NCBI GenBank assembly: GCA_964017235.1
Contig: OZ024940.1
Span: 30,250,573 to 30,314,572, forward strand
Direction of reading: 5' to 3'
DNA from: Sabellastarte sp. h YS-2021
Lineage: Eukaryota > Annelida > Polychaeta > Sabellida > Sabellidae
Length of the DNA: 64,000 bases
Shown here: one piece after another, positions 10,265 to 21,835 of the stretch
How the letters are laid out: every line of letters starts with the position of its first letter
How positions within the stretch are numbered: position 1 is the first letter of the stretch
Program-made: the position numbers and the translations under genes
Notes under the pieces: generated by a model
The model's input: only the letters and a program-made list of their open reading frames with translations
Databases searched by the model: none
What the model was told of the DNA's origin: nothing

Positions 10265-10735
10265 GTCTTGCTTATTGCATGACTATGTGTCTGGTTGGAT
10301 GGATGGTTGCTAGTTCCAGTATAAATCCTTGTTCTCAGGTTCTTCTCTGTTTCAAATGACTATAAAATGTTTAGTAGATGTTTGGCTACTGTATGGCTCT
10401 GTGAGTGGCTAGATGTTTGGGTTAAACCCACTGGAATATTCAAATTATATCAAATTATACCTTGGGTGTGTGGGTGGTTTAGTGGCTGATTGATGGCTGG
10501 GTGGATGGTTAATATAGTCCGATTTGCATAAATCTTTCTTCAAATGTATGATTACATGTTTGGTTGGTTTGCTGTCACTGCATGGCTGTCTGAATGGCTG
10601 AATGTGTGGTTGGTATCCTCAAGAATATTTACTGCTTTGTTAATTGTTAAAGCGCATATATCATATAATTCCTTGTCTTTGTGCCTCTGTATGGCTGTGG
10701 ATGGCTAGGTGGATGGCTAGTGGATGGCTCCTCAT
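10265..10735. repeat. Degenerate GGATGGCT-rich tandem repeat
   Basis: Blocks such as GTCTGGTTGGATGGATGGTT, GTGGCTGATTGATGGCTGGG and GGCTGTGGATGGCTAGGTGG recur at roughly 110-130 bp spacing with related AT-rich filler between them. It is an old, strongly diverged minisatellite. Confidence 0.45.
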
Positions 10736-10792
10736 CAAGTGCTATCTCTGAAATGGAAAATATTTTCATATTTATTTCAGACAAAGTGTAGA

Positions 10793-11156
10793 TAGGGCTA
10801 CAAACGGATATTCGAGCCTTGATAGACTCAAGTCCATTTTAACTACTCGATTACTCACAGCATATTGTATTATCACCCGCGAAATGAAACGTTTATGTAA
10901 AATGTGCTACATTTCTGCATTTCCGCCACATAATATCCATATAAAAGTTGATGTTTTTGCCTTAAAAGTGTATAATTTACTACATTTTCATAATACCTGG
11001 TTAAATAGAAGACATTTTTCTTTCAAAAGTTTCGTTACCATTTGTTTACAGAAGACTTGTAATGGTAGATACTAAATCTCGTGATTACTGGAATTCGGGT
11101 CGGTCGTCAGTGTGTGGGTACTCGGGGCTGTTTTAGGACACCCGTCCCAGCCCTAG
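10793..11156. mobile_element. Decayed hAT-like MITE
   Basis: Left end AGGGCTACAAACGGATATTC and right end, read inward, AGGGCTGGGACGGGTGTCCT are the style of hAT termini. The inner sequence pairs poorly and no 8-bp duplication is evident. It is followed by the dispersed CTGT-containing repeat. Confidence 0.35.
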
Positions 11157-11164
11157 TTCTTTCA

Positions 11165-11330
11165 AATTGTACTTAACTTGACAGTATGTCTATCTGTTTG
11201 TCTGCCTGCCTGTCTGTCAGTCTGTGTCTGTCTATCCGCCCGTCTGTCCATCCATCTGTGAGTGGAAATACTTGTAAACTTAAACACATCTTTATGAAAT
11301 GTTTTATCTGGGTAGAGCCTCTCCAAAAGC
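11165..11330 (+). repeat. Dispersed (CTGT)n-containing repeat
   Basis: A short imperfect (TGTC/TGCC)n tract at 11185-11260 is followed by ACACATCTTTATGAAATGTT. The same flank follows the large array at 44.86 kb (ACGCATCTTTATGAAAATTT). A poly-G run follows at about 11360-11373. Confidence 0.6.
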
Positions 11331-11911
11331 AGATTACTGAAGTGGGGTGGGGGCGGAGGGGGGGGGGGGGGGGCTTGCAATATAGTAGTGCTTTCTAATA
11401 AATTCATTACACACTAAAATTGAAACTTTCCAAAAAAAAAAAAAGTTATTAATTTTGTTTCACGATCAGTATTTCCCTCCCTCCACCATTTCAGAGCAGG
11501 ACACTTAACATCAGTTAAAGGCACTACATCAAGATCTATATCAATTTAAAACCACTTTATAACTTTTCCATTGAACAGAAATGCTTTTTAAAACTCTTCA
11601 TCCTTAAGGCAGATATTTTATTTCACACCAAACATCAAAAATCAACACCAAAAGTTACATCTATGTAATATCATAAATGCTTTTAATATCGCTCCGTTTC
11701 CAAATAATCTCCTAGACTGTGATGTTTCTCACTACCGCTTGGTATACCTAATTCAGCAGGTGCCTAAACTAGGCACAGACAGGAAGTTAACCCCAAACTG
11801 TTAAACAACCAATCAGAATACAGCTTATAAAATTATGCGTCATGTATTGGCTAACCCGATTGGTTGGAAAGTTAATTATAGCACAAATTTGATTTCCGGT
11901 GGGATCTGAGG

Positions 11912-12072
11912 TCCGACGGTGACCCTAGGGGGTTAGCAGATTTTGGCATCTAATCACAGACTGTCACTTCTGTGTGTGGGTTCGACTCCCACAAGTGACA
12001 AATGCTGAGGACCCTGTGTCAATATGACCCTGGCTGTTGAATTGCGAAGTAAAACCCTTATTTTCACTTTTA
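11912..12072 (+). mobile_element. SINE-C copy (intact box B)
   Basis: tRNA-like head with box B GGGTTCGACTCCCACAAGTG, body AATGCTGAGGACCCTGTGTC, tail CTGTTGAATTGCGAAGTAAAAC. It closely parallels 2222-2374. Downstream at 12105-12130 is an isolated GGGTTCGAACCC palindrome, a box-B-like remnant. Confidence 0.7.
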
Positions 12073-12435
12073 GGGACCCATCAAACTCAACAGAACTACA
12101 AACCGGGTTCGAACCCAAGACCATAAGACCTCAGAGCCAGTTCCTTTAATGTCAGATTTGTTTCCTAGTCAGTCAGCGAGACTAATTAATTAATTAATAA
12201 TAATAAATAGCTAGAAAGCACTCATTGGAGTACAAACCGCCATCAGGAGTTAGTCTTGTGGTTAAAACCGGTTTCCGAAAACGGAAATTCTATGAAAAAA
12301 CGGGTACGTTTGATTTTGTAAGTTTGCAAATGCGTACGTGAACTCTTAAGTAACGTATAAATAATCAACCACAATGTGCTTTTTGAAGACTTTTGAGGAC
12401 AAAAACGTCTGATATATTGATAGAATATAACAAAA

Positions 12436-12476
12436 TACCGTAAATTTAATTAACGCGCGGGCCATATTTTGGAAAA
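12436..12476. mobile_element. Tiny remnant with TACCGTAAA termini
   Basis: TACCGTAAATTTAATTAACG faces AAAAATACGGTA about 35 bp away, the same terminal style as the TACYGTA MITEs. It is probably a deletion relic. Confidence 0.3.
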
Positions 12477-12679
12477 ATACGGTACTGTAAAATATAATTA
12501 TTATGTTGTAGTTGAATATACTTTGGTAAACTTATGTTAAAATAATGATTACGTGATGTAACCGGTTTTGATTTAAAGAAAACGAAACGTAACCGGATCA
12601 GTGTCTTTCAGTTGGCAAATAGGTTTCCAGTTTACCGTCTTCTACTCTGTCAGTAGTGCTCCTGAAAATTTGGAAATTT

Positions 12680-12800
12680 TTTTTTTTGTGTCCGGAAAAT
12701 CCATAAAGATCAGTACATTAATTTTGGAGTTATCACACAGACATAGACAGACAGGCAGACAAACACAGGCAAGAACATAATCTTCTGGTGAGGGTAATTA
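12680..12800 (-). repeat. Dispersed gacagaca-containing repeat fragment
   Basis: TTTTGGAGTTATCACACAGA followed by ACAGACAGGCAGACAAACA matches the layout of the widespread repeat also seen at 8240-8300, 43.2-44.9, 53.3-53.6 and 60.3-60.5 kb. Confidence 0.45.
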
Positions 12801-13123
12801 ATTGTCAAAATTAAGAAGTGGGCATATTTTTAAAAAATTACATCGTTTTTCAATGTCGCCTTTTATATAGGCATCGTTAAAAACCATAAATGTCAGTATA
12901 AAATGTGATTTATTTATTAGTCACGTAAAAAATTTTCTTTCTAACAAGAAATTTGCCATTAAAATTTTTACGACTTTTCACAACTATAGGGCTGTTATAT
13001 AAGTTACTATATAAGGCCAACTTTTATTGGTACCGTTAAAATAACATTAAAATAATGTTTTTCTGGTTTAAAATGTGTTGCTGTCGGAGACAAAGATAAA
13101 TGACATTTTAAAGGTCAAAGGTC

Positions 13124-13192
13124 AAAGTTGGGGTTTTACGTCCCGTTCAACAGCCAGGGTCATATTGGGACAGGTCCTCAGAATTGCCACTT
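13124..13192 (-). mobile_element. SINE-C 3' fragment
   Basis: Reads on the minus strand ACAAGTGGCAATTCTGAGGA, then CAATATGACCCTGGCTGTTG and AACGGGACGTAAAACCCC. It is 5'-truncated. Confidence 0.7.
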
Positions 13193-13199
13193 GTTTAAT

Positions 13200-15135
13200 G
13201 AATTTAATTACCTTCTCTAGGTCCCTTATTAAAATGTTAACAACAGTCACTTAATGTGTGTTTCCATACAGGAGATCTGCGATTTTATCACTGCGATTTA
13301 TGGGATTATTTTTTTTAACACCCCCCCCCCCCCCCGAGCAATTTTGCATGTTTATATCCATATTTGGTCACAATTTATTAGTTTGAGCGAAATTTCTTTT
13401 ATTTTATTGTTTTAAACATGCCGATTGTTAATGTCCATATTTGGTTATACATGTATGTATATATTTAAACAAGATTTGTCATTTCTTTTTTCATCAAATA
13501 AAGATGTGATTTTCTTATGTCCATATTTGGTCAAGATTGACTTATTTGACAGATATTTGTTGTGTATTTACATTTTAACAATTTGATATGGCTGTGACCA
13601 TATTTGGTCAATGTGTACTTGTATTAAGTGAGATTGATTGCTTATCACTGTAAAGATGTAATTTTAAATGTTAATACCATATTTGATCAAGATTTTATTT
13701 ATTTGTTTATTCATTTGCCGTTTATTGTTATAAACGATCGCGCCAAGAATTCATGTATACACGGCAACACATTGTGTCGCAAATCATGACCGCAGATCCA
13801 GTGTGTGGAAACGTACTCACAGTTAGCAAACCAGTTCTTTTGTCCATTTTTATACCAAGGTTGAAATCCTTTTCGTGTTTTAAACACCAAAAAATTACAA
13901 ATTTATTTGTGAGTTTTTTTTCCACTTTTTTCAAAGACCACATTTTTTTGCATAAATTTGTGTCAGCTTTTTATCCTATCCTATTTTGGATCCACCGATA
14001 TTTACCCTGTTTATCTAGTTAAATTTTTTTTTTATGTAAACCTCGAGATTCCAAGTTTACACTGTCAACAGTTGAATCTTGTGAGATAACACTTATCATT
14101 ATTCCAGCTTGCTCTTATCTCCCTCTGCCGATAAAGGAACATGCTTACTGAGTTAATATTTCACAAGCCTTGTCTTTCACTTAGTTCATTATTAAGTCAG
14201 TATATTTTGTGGTACACTTTGTAGATTGATCTAATATCTCATCCCCCCCCCAGTACCATATTTACCGTCCAAGCTTACATTTTAGCCAGAGGCATTTATT
14301 TCAACTCCTTGTTAAATTTTCAAGAAATTCACATCTCTTAAGAAATTAAATTTTATTAATTAGTTCTGAGTTTCACTGAAGAAAATAATCTAGATTGTTG
14401 TATGTTACAATTAATTTTGTATTTGTCATTCTTGGTTAGTTAAAATAGCTAAAAATTAATATGTTGTGTGAAATTTTCTGGGCTTACAGTAATAGGCCAT
14501 TAATTTGCATTAATCTTCATTAAAGCATCTGTCACACTTCCCCCAATAACCGACCCCCCCAACCATATTTTAAAATTCTAGCTGAAGTGTTTCAATTTGT
14601 CCTTATTGTTTCCAATTGATTGGACAGATTTATATCAAAATAATTTTCAAGTCTTCACGTATACATATAGGGGCGTCCGGAAAAACTTGCAATTTCCCCG
14701 CCATTTCTGCAGCGGGCAGAATCTCTATAAAATACCTTCCTAATGGTGGATATGACATGTTTGTAGCTTACAAAATTAATGAACTGACAAATCGACGCTT
14801 CTTGACAAATCTGTAACGCCAATTATACCTGGCAAGTGGTATAAAACAAAATACTGCCCAGTCTGCATGTTCCCGTATTTAGGTCAGATGCGGCTCATGT
14901 TAGATAACAAGTAATATTTTATACAAGCTCTAGCCGTCTTATCATTTTGTCTTGCAATGTTGTTGGGTCTGTAATAGCCTTCCTTTGTTCAGAAAGTTTC
15001 CTGTCCTGTTTTTCGAACTGCGGATCCGTTTGTCTGGAGAATTGTACAGGCACCTTTCAGATCATTCTCTTTGACCACTTGTTGTGGCACCAAGAGATAT
15101 ATATACTTACTCACATAATAATATATCCATCCATA
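13200..15135. other. AT-rich non-coding
   Basis: A poly-C run lies near 13320. The phrase CATATTTGGTCA recurs four to five times between 13365 and 13690 (a decayed tandem repeat with TTATTTG-rich filler). Poly-C runs recur at about 14245 and 14550. Open frames here are short and unsupported. Confidence 0.5.
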
Positions 15136-15214
15136 ACCCCCCCCCCCCCCCCCCCCCCCATAGCATCTGTTCCCATCTCTGCGATATTCAAAAGCGATTT
15201 TGTTTTTTTTCCCT

Positions 15215-15362
15215 CACAGAGGACCTGAGTTTGAACCCAGGTACAGGCAGATGCATAGTGGCCTGGATCACCATTTAAAATGGCTGTCCTCTGTCTTGGG
15301 TCCTGTCCCCAGTGGCAGGTTAAAGAACCTCAGAGACGTTAATAAAGGGTCATCCCATATAT
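15215..15362 (+). mobile_element. SINE-D, partial
   Basis: Starts at the box B region (GAGTTTGAACCCAGGTACAG) and continues through CATTTAAAATGGCTGTCCTC, CCCCAGTGGCAGGTTAAAGA and ACGTTAATAAAGGGTCATCC, then stops. Both the head and the 3' end are missing. A (C)n run of more than 20 lies just upstream at about 15137-15159. Confidence 0.75.
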
Positions 15363-16261
15363 TGGAAATTAAAAGTCCTCGGTCTAGAGTTATGGTTGCA
15401 GATCATTTCCAAAAATTAAATCCAATTCCATGTTAGACCGAGACTCACCTACTTTCAAAATTTGAAGTTAATCCATACACCTTTTTTTGGCAATCTTGCG
15501 GACATACAAACAAATAAATAGAATCCAGCACTCGCATAACATTCTTTACAGCGGCAATAAAATGCAATTGAACAAACTTACGACAACTTACCTCAACAAA
15601 TAAATCACTGACCGTAAGTCACTTAAATGGAAACAGAATCTAAACTATATATGTGTGTATATGTTACCATAAAAAAGAAATATCAATCAGTCTTCTGGCT
15701 GAGTAAATAGAATCCAGTAATCAACACTTAGTAATCCCACGGCTGATAGTAATCCACTCTGGTGGTCGGATGTGTGAAAATTTATCCACACAAGATGTAA
15801 ATCGAGGAATTTTCTGCGACTAGATGAATAGCTAGCTTCTCTTGGAAGTGGCAGAAACATTGTGCATGTCACTCACTCATCTACACACCCACACACACAC
15901 AAACATGTGGCCATTCATGTAGCCATATACACACACATACACACACACACACACGGCAGTCCGCAAAGCATTGTGTGCTGAAGTAATAATTGTAAGATTG
16001 AGCCAACTTAAAGGGTCCGTAAAGAGCGAGTTGGAAGTTCGAGTCGGAGTAATACAATGTTAAAGATCCATTTTGATCAAACTCGTTGAGTTTCTGGGAT
16101 TGTTTGAGGAATATTTTCCAGAGATGATAAAATCAAATTAAAGTTAACTTGTGATGTTTTAAAAATCAAACTTTTGGGTTTAAGCAGTATCTCTTTAATA
16201 GTTGACTGCAAGGTTAATCCCACCATAACTCTAAGTCATGTTGTAACACCACCTGTTATGA
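15363..16261. other. Non-coding with (CA)n microsatellites
   Basis: (CA)n tracts at about 15884-15900 and 15925-15953. 15430-15530 has the ACATACAAACAAATAAATAG end of the dispersed repeat. No gene recognised. Confidence 0.5.
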
Positions 16262-16269
16262 CTTTATGG

Positions 16270-16802
16270 TAAGGCTGCAACGATTCTTCGGTTACTCGGA
16301 AACGAAACGATTCACTTCAATACTCGAGGCAAGAAAAGTGAACCGGATCTTCGAAAACAACTAAACATAGAAGTAAAATCTACTACAAAATTCAAGTTTT
16401 TTTCTTTAAATATATTAATATATTTATATATTTTACTATTATAAGGCATTTCCGTTTCAGTATTTTATATTTTAACTATTTGCAAACTTAAATTCTTTGT
16501 GTAACAACGTTTTATAAGACGGCATTTTATTCTAACGTATTTCGAAGACGCCTCAAATCTCGCAATATAAGGATGGTTACAGTTTCTAATATTTTGCATT
16601 ATAAATGCGTCTTTTCCCCAAAATTCAATAAATTATCAAAATTCTTTCCTGTTGTGTGGTTTGTAACCATTTAATAAGGCGTGGTATGTCAAAATATGAA
16701 GCAGTTTATTTCGTGGGCGATAATCAAGCGAGTAACCGAATCCGAGTCGATTCTTATAAAACGAGGAATCGAGGCGCATTTTCGGGCTCGCTTGCAGCCC
16801 TA
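16270..16802. mobile_element. 533-bp hAT-type MITE with 8-bp TSD
   Basis: Ends TAAGGCTGCAACGATTC and (read inward) TAGGGCTGCAAGCGAGC are hAT-style termini. They are flanked by a perfect 8-bp duplication CTTTATGG at 16262-16269 and 16803-16810, the hallmark length for hAT. It is non-coding; the 66-residue frame inside is incidental. A truncated second copy lies at 41895-42400. Confidence 0.85.
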
Positions 16803-17107
16803 CTTTATGGAGCTGTGGTTTTAGCTAGTACTGTTAAAGGACTCCCTCAAACATAACAGCAACAAAGGTGTAACAGAAAATATTTACCCTTCTTAGTTTA
16901 CCCCCCCCCCCTCTCCTACTCCCTATATATTATTCATGCATATGAAATATTATTGTTTATAAAACAATGATAAAAAATTCATCCAACGGTTCGAGATCAA
17001 AGGTTTGAAAAAATGAAATTGTTCCTTATTTTACGAACTTCTCTTAAGTTACTGACTTAAATTCAGGTCTTTTTGTAATATATCTAGAGCACTTAATATA
17101 TCTTTCA

Positions 17108-17430
17108 TCTGCCACTGTGGCCTAGCGGGTAACACACTTGTCTAGAAACTCAGAGGACGTGGGTTCAAACCCCAGGTACAGGCAGATACATAGTGGCTCG
17201 GATGACCACTTAAAATGGCGGTCCTCTGTCATTGGGTCCTATCCCCAGTGGCAGGCTAAAGAACCTCAAGGACATTGATAAATGGTCATCCTTGAGCCTC
17301 TGTCTTCCAGTTAGGGGAATGTCAGTTACTTGTGAGTTGGGGTTGTACCTGTACAGTCGGATTGGTTAAATAGCGCTTTGAGTCCTGTAGTATATGGAGA
17401 TATTGCGCTGAGTATAAATGCAATTACAAT
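17108..17430 (+). mobile_element. SINE-D, full length
   Basis: About 320 bp. tRNA-like head with box A TGGCCTAGCGGGTAACAC and box B GGGTTCAAACCCC; body AAAATGGCGGTCCTCTGTCA and CCCCAGTGGCAGGCTAAAGA; 3' part ATTGCGCTGAGTATAAATGC. This tail differs from SINE-A, -B and -C, implying a different replication partner. It is the best reference copy of the family in the window. Confidence 0.85.
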
Positions 17431-17814
17431 CCTATATTTACAGTGAAACTTCTCAATTCATAAAACAAAAAAAGTACTGAGTTCACTGAACAAATTTCTC
17501 ATCGATGCACTTATAGGCAATATTAGAAGGTTGTGGGCCTTGGCAGATGTATGCCTTCCCTGAGTGCTGTCATTGCTAATTCTTTCAAGGTAATCCTATA
17601 AATATATCAACCTTGTACAATAATACAGAATACTGAATAGCTTTTTGTTTTGTTTTATTTTTCTCTCCGCGATTAATTTACTCAAGGAATGAAAACACGG
17701 GAGATTTCACCTTTAAAACAGCCAGCTTGGGCATTGAAATTCTTGCATGTTATGAACGATGTCGCTTTATTTTCCGAGAATTTATTTCATTATTAAACCT
17801 CTCAAATATTGATA

Positions 17815-18284
17815 TACCGTAATTTCTGTAATAAACCCCCACTTCCCCCAATAATAGCCCCCCCCCCGCCCCCCCGAATGCTAGCAGGGGTCAGAAACTA
17901 ATGCATTTGTTACTCAAATTTAAAATGCCCGATAAATTTTACAGTTTTTAAGTCTGGATTTTATATATCATTCCAATGTAGTGAAATGATAATAGAACAA
18001 ACATAAACATTACCTTTTATGGTTTCACAGTAGCTGTGTTCGACCAAGAACATGCAGTAAAATCCCTTACACTTTTTGACTTTATCACACATGTCTGTTA
18101 ACCGGTTACACCTACAGAGGAAAAGTAAACCTTTGAAAATCCCTGAGTAGACAATATAATTCACTTATTTATTAAAGGTGGATATTTCATTGAGGGGAAA
18201 ATTTTTATACTTATGCACGCTTTTCTAATAAAGGCCCCTTGAAAAAATACATAGCCCGGGGCTATTATTACAGATATTATGGTA
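17815..18284. mobile_element. ~470-bp MITE, TACCGTAAT termini
   Basis: Left end TACCGTAATTTCTGTAATAA then a C-rich block; right end, read inward, TACCATAATATCTGTAATAA then GCCCCGGG. The inverted repeats are imperfect but clear. The interior holds no gene. Same terminal style as 4782-5155 and 21836-22291. Confidence 0.65.
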
Positions 18285-19400
18285 TTTTTCTTCTTTTTTT
18301 TGTCCAGTTTGGCTGACAAAATGAAAAAAAAAGCTACAGATATTTGGCCTCAGAATCTGAGTATATAAAAGCCAAGTGTTATTTGGTTTCGAGTTTGAAT
18401 GAGATTTTTTTGCGTTAGATATTATGTTTATGTGAGGCGATTTGTTGACTTAAAGGCACAGGGGTTGGAGAGGCTCGGGGGTGAAGGGGGGGGAAGGTGA
18501 GGTTATCAAATAAAGAGCGTCTTATTTGGCAAAGGAAATTGACTCTTAAAGAGACTGAATTTTAGCTAGAGAACAAAATGAAAAAAGAAAATATTCAAAA
18601 TAATAGTTTAACAGAGGCATAAGGAGTTGGAATATGTAGTTAAACGAGGCATTTAATAAGAATTTATTGGACGTTTACCTCTTCTGAGGAGATATTACTT
18701 TCATGACTGTTTGTCCGTTTGTCGGCAGGATTACACCAAGACTACTAGTTGCAAATTCATGAAAAAAAAAAACACGGCGGAGAAAAAGTTCCTAGAAATG
18801 CGAGCCCTACTGAGGCTCACACTTGATCGTTCTTGGTCGAACATAGATCTATTTAAATGTTATTGGGCTACAATAGGTTACCATCTGGGACTACGTGGTT
18901 TCCACTTATAAAAACCCAGAATCATCACTTGGCACTCGGTGTATGTTGGGAAGTATGGCGGCCAACTCGAAGAAGGAAATTGTGTACTACGTCGTCTCAG
19001 GCTGCCTGCTGCGACTCGGTCCGTAAAAACTACTCGATTATCGCCCACATGGGATCGATGCATAATTCGATGCATCGGCAGACATTAAAATCACACAAAA
19101 CTTACAGAGTAAATAACTAATCCACACTTTCATATAACATTTTAGTACATTTCAACAATTCTAAGGCGATATTTTGGGACAAAAACTGCTCCATATTTAT
19201 TTTACGGAAAATCACTTCCTCTTTCGTTTGATTCGACTGGAAACATACTAGACCTCAACCCTTTTTCGGCTTTCCGAATTTCGTTTTTTTTATCGATGCA
19301 TCGAAAGTGATGCTGTAATCGATCAATGCATCGAATGGACCACTAATCGGCGCAGCACTAGTACTTAGTCCAAGGTGGTAAACTTGTAGCTTATGCCTCT
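18285..19400. other. Non-coding with a decayed ATCGATGCATCG element
   Basis: GATCGATGCATAATTCGATG (about 19051) and TATCGATGCATCGAAAGTGA (about 19291), with GCGCAGCACTAGTACT near 19355, look like parts of a hAT-like element. It contains a 23-codon frame at 18955-19026 starting in GGGAAGTATGGCGGCC. Nothing else recognised. Confidence 0.35.
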
Positions 19401-20205
19401 TTCACACTACAGGCAGTCGTCCTGCAGTTAGAAATTTTCTCAGCGGCGGAACCACACACACACCCCCCCCCCCCCCCCCAGGTCCCCCATTTTGTCCGAG
19501 TTGTTCACAGTACAGGTGGACGGCCACTGATTGGACACGGTGTTTTAACCTTCAATAACAGTTAGATGACAGTACTACAAACGTTGGGTCACCAAGAGAC
19601 AACCTCCATTAACCCTAACTCACCTTCAGCGGAACGACCAATACCTCAACTCACCCTAGGTTGCCGTATTACACTGAAAGACAGGGGGCCACGGTGGCAG
19701 AGTGGTAACACTCTCGCCTCCCACCTCTGAGGCCAGGGTTCAGTTCCCGGCACGGCCTCAAGTGGGAAAGCTGGTAGTTGCTTGCCGTTGGTTGGCAGTT
19801 TACAGTACAGAACCCTGACGAACTGTATGTACTGGTTTCCTCTGCCCTTCCAACTACCAGTCGTGATATGACCTGTACAGTGTTGAAAGCGACGTAAAAC
19901 CCCAATTAATAAATAAATACACTGAAAGACAATCTAATCACAACATTATGTACACCGTGGACCACACCTTCGGTTACCGTAGTCATAAATTCATACATGC
20001 ATGCGCGAAATCGACTGCGCATGCTCCCGGTACCGCAATCATGGGCGGAAATTTGAAACTTTTGGAAACAACTGCGGGACTCGCAAGGTAATGGACGGTT
20101 CGCCAATGACTCACAAGGGCGCATATGGACGTCAGACGGCGATCCAAGGAGAGGGATGTTTCACCAAACGTGGGTTACCGTGGGCGATAGCGCCTGTAAT
20201 GTGAA
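19401..20205. mobile_element. DNA element with TTCACAYTACA ends, carrying a SINE-A
   Basis: Ends TTCACACTACAGGC and (read inward) TTCACATTACAGGC. The reverse-complement paralogue is at 40546-41088 and lacks the SINE. Shared blocks include CATTTTGTCCGAGTTGTTCA, ATTATGTACACCGT and AAGGTAATGGACGGTT. It is non-coding. Confidence 0.75.
19684..19918 (+). mobile_element. SINE-A, full length with 13-bp TSD
   Basis: Head GGGGCCACGGTGGCAGAGTG (box A TGGCAGAGTGG) and box B GGTTCAGTTCCC; body AAAGCTGGTAGTTGCTTGCC; tail GTTGAAAGCGACGTAAAACC then (AAAT)n. Flanked by ACACTGAAAGACA at 19671-19683 and 19919-19931. Confidence 0.9.
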
Positions 20206-20429
20206 TCGGGTATTATAAAAGTTACATTTACCTAATTAGAATTTTCAAATTAATCATTATACTCCAAAGTCGATTATATTCACTATTGAAAGTGAAATTT
20301 CATTTCACGCATATGGTGTCAGTAAACCTTGACATTTATGTCTGGTCTGATAAACGGGACATACTAAAACCTAGAAGGCACTCGAGAGTGCAGACCTTGA
20401 CTTAAGTGGGGTGTGTTTAAAACAAGGCC

Positions 20430-20576
20430 AAAAGGGGTTTCAGTCTACTAGCGCAAGCCACAAAGCCATCAGAGACACGAGTAGTGCACTGAGGCGGTCA
20501 CCCATCCCAGTACTAACGTAGCCCATTGCAGCTTAACTTCAGTAAACAGACAGATACTCATGATGCTATGCCACAA
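20430..20576 (-). mobile_element. 5S-rRNA-like retroposon or pseudogene
   Basis: On the minus strand 20576-20480 resembles 5S rRNA from GTGGCATAGCATCATGAGTA through AAGTTAAGCTGCAATGGGCT and GTTAGTACTGGGATGGGTGA to CCGCCTCAGTGC. The A-box/C-box region of the 5S internal promoter is recognisable, but the first half is diverged and the 3' end runs into unrelated sequence (CTCTGATGGCTTTGTGGCTT). This fits a 5S-headed SINE better than a functional 5S gene. Single copy in the window. Confidence 0.65.
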
Positions 20577-20591
20577 TCCATGAAAGTGTGG

Positions 20592-21231
20592 AGACCAAAA
20601 AAAGTGATCTCAAGAAGCTTGAGCTTTGCTAGAGCTCACGCTTAATAATTCCGGATGTCTTTGTATCCATATTACGGTCCGGATCTTTCCCAAAATGCAA
20701 TCACTTCTTCCTATGGTCAGGCCATTCCCATATAAAAGAAATTCCAAAAGGTTCTGTTCATTACTTTTGGAGTTCTTCCCAAACAGGCAAACATGCACTT
20801 AAAATCGTAGTCTGATTTTCGGCAGAAAGTTCCTCATCGTTAAAGCAATCTCCACTCTCTCATTTTTAGGGTGCGTTTGTAAAATTAACTGATAATTAGT
20901 CATGACAGTGAAGCAGCAACATTAAGCTATTAAAAAGCTACACCTATATAATATATGAAAAGATCTTTGAGTTTTTTTATCAAAACCTGACACATTTTCC
21001 CACCAGGATTTTAACAAAAGGGGTATTTTACCTATCCAGCGGTGAAGTCAACAAGGCAACTTATTGTGTAGTTAAATAAGTGAGATATTGGTCTAGTATT
21101 TAATATAAACAGATTAACTTGTACAGGGAAACCAAAAAAATGTTTACAGTTAGCCTTTCTAAGGGTCCTGTGAATGTTTGAAAGGATTGTAAACTTACAT
21201 AATGTGCATGACTGCGAACCCCTTTCAGTAT
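20592..21231. other. Non-coding, no recognised feature
   Basis: AT-rich; short frames only. GGTCCTGTGAATGTTTGAAAGG and neighbouring text do not match other parts of the window. Confidence 0.4.
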
Positions 21232-21632
21232 GTGTAGGCTTCCATGAATGAGGGTACGGGTTGTTGATTGCGGGTTGTGACAAGAAATTCAAATGGTACA
21301 GTTGTAGTGGGAGTGTTTCCATATACACAACTTGCGAGTTGCGGGTTTGCGGCTTGTTGTAGTTTTGGGTCAGGGATCGAACTTGCTTAGCTACCATAAG
21401 CATGATAAGACATATATGTTCTGAAGAAAGTATATGGTATTTGGTGTCAGAGTTTGCGTCTCTTTAAACTGGAAATAATGGTGAAAAAGAATTATTAAAA
21501 TCCGACCACACAAACAAGTAATAGCCTTTTAAGGAAAATTTGTTATCTATGTTAATTTATTTACCGCAAAAAACTATAAAAGAAATAAACTCAAGCCGCA
21601 TGCACCGCAGCCGTGTGCATGGAAGCCTACAC
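21232..21632. mobile_element. ~401-bp MITE, GTGTAGGCTTCCATG ends
   Basis: A perfect 15-bp inverted repeat GTGTAGGCTTCCATG at 21232-21246 and 21618-21632. The interior contains GCGGGTTGTGAC and GCGAGTTGCGGGTTTGCGGC blocks. No ORF. Single copy in the window, so family status is inferred from the inverted ends. Confidence 0.55.
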
Positions 21633-21835
21633 TAAAACTATTTGTCAGTAGAATTCCTGATTAAATTAAACATTAAGATGAACTAGTAGATAAACTGGAT
21701 TTCAATAATATAAACTTTTCTAAGGACTTTGATGTATTTACTTCTACTTAGAAGACAATTCTACAAAACGGAACTCCACTTAACCGAAGTTTTACTGTTG
21801 TATGCACCAAACCCATAAGGGTATATTCAGACATA

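Noticed and set aside
20480..20576. Functional 5S rRNA gene
   Set aside because: The 5' half is diverged and the 3' end runs into a non-5S tail without a T-run terminator in place.
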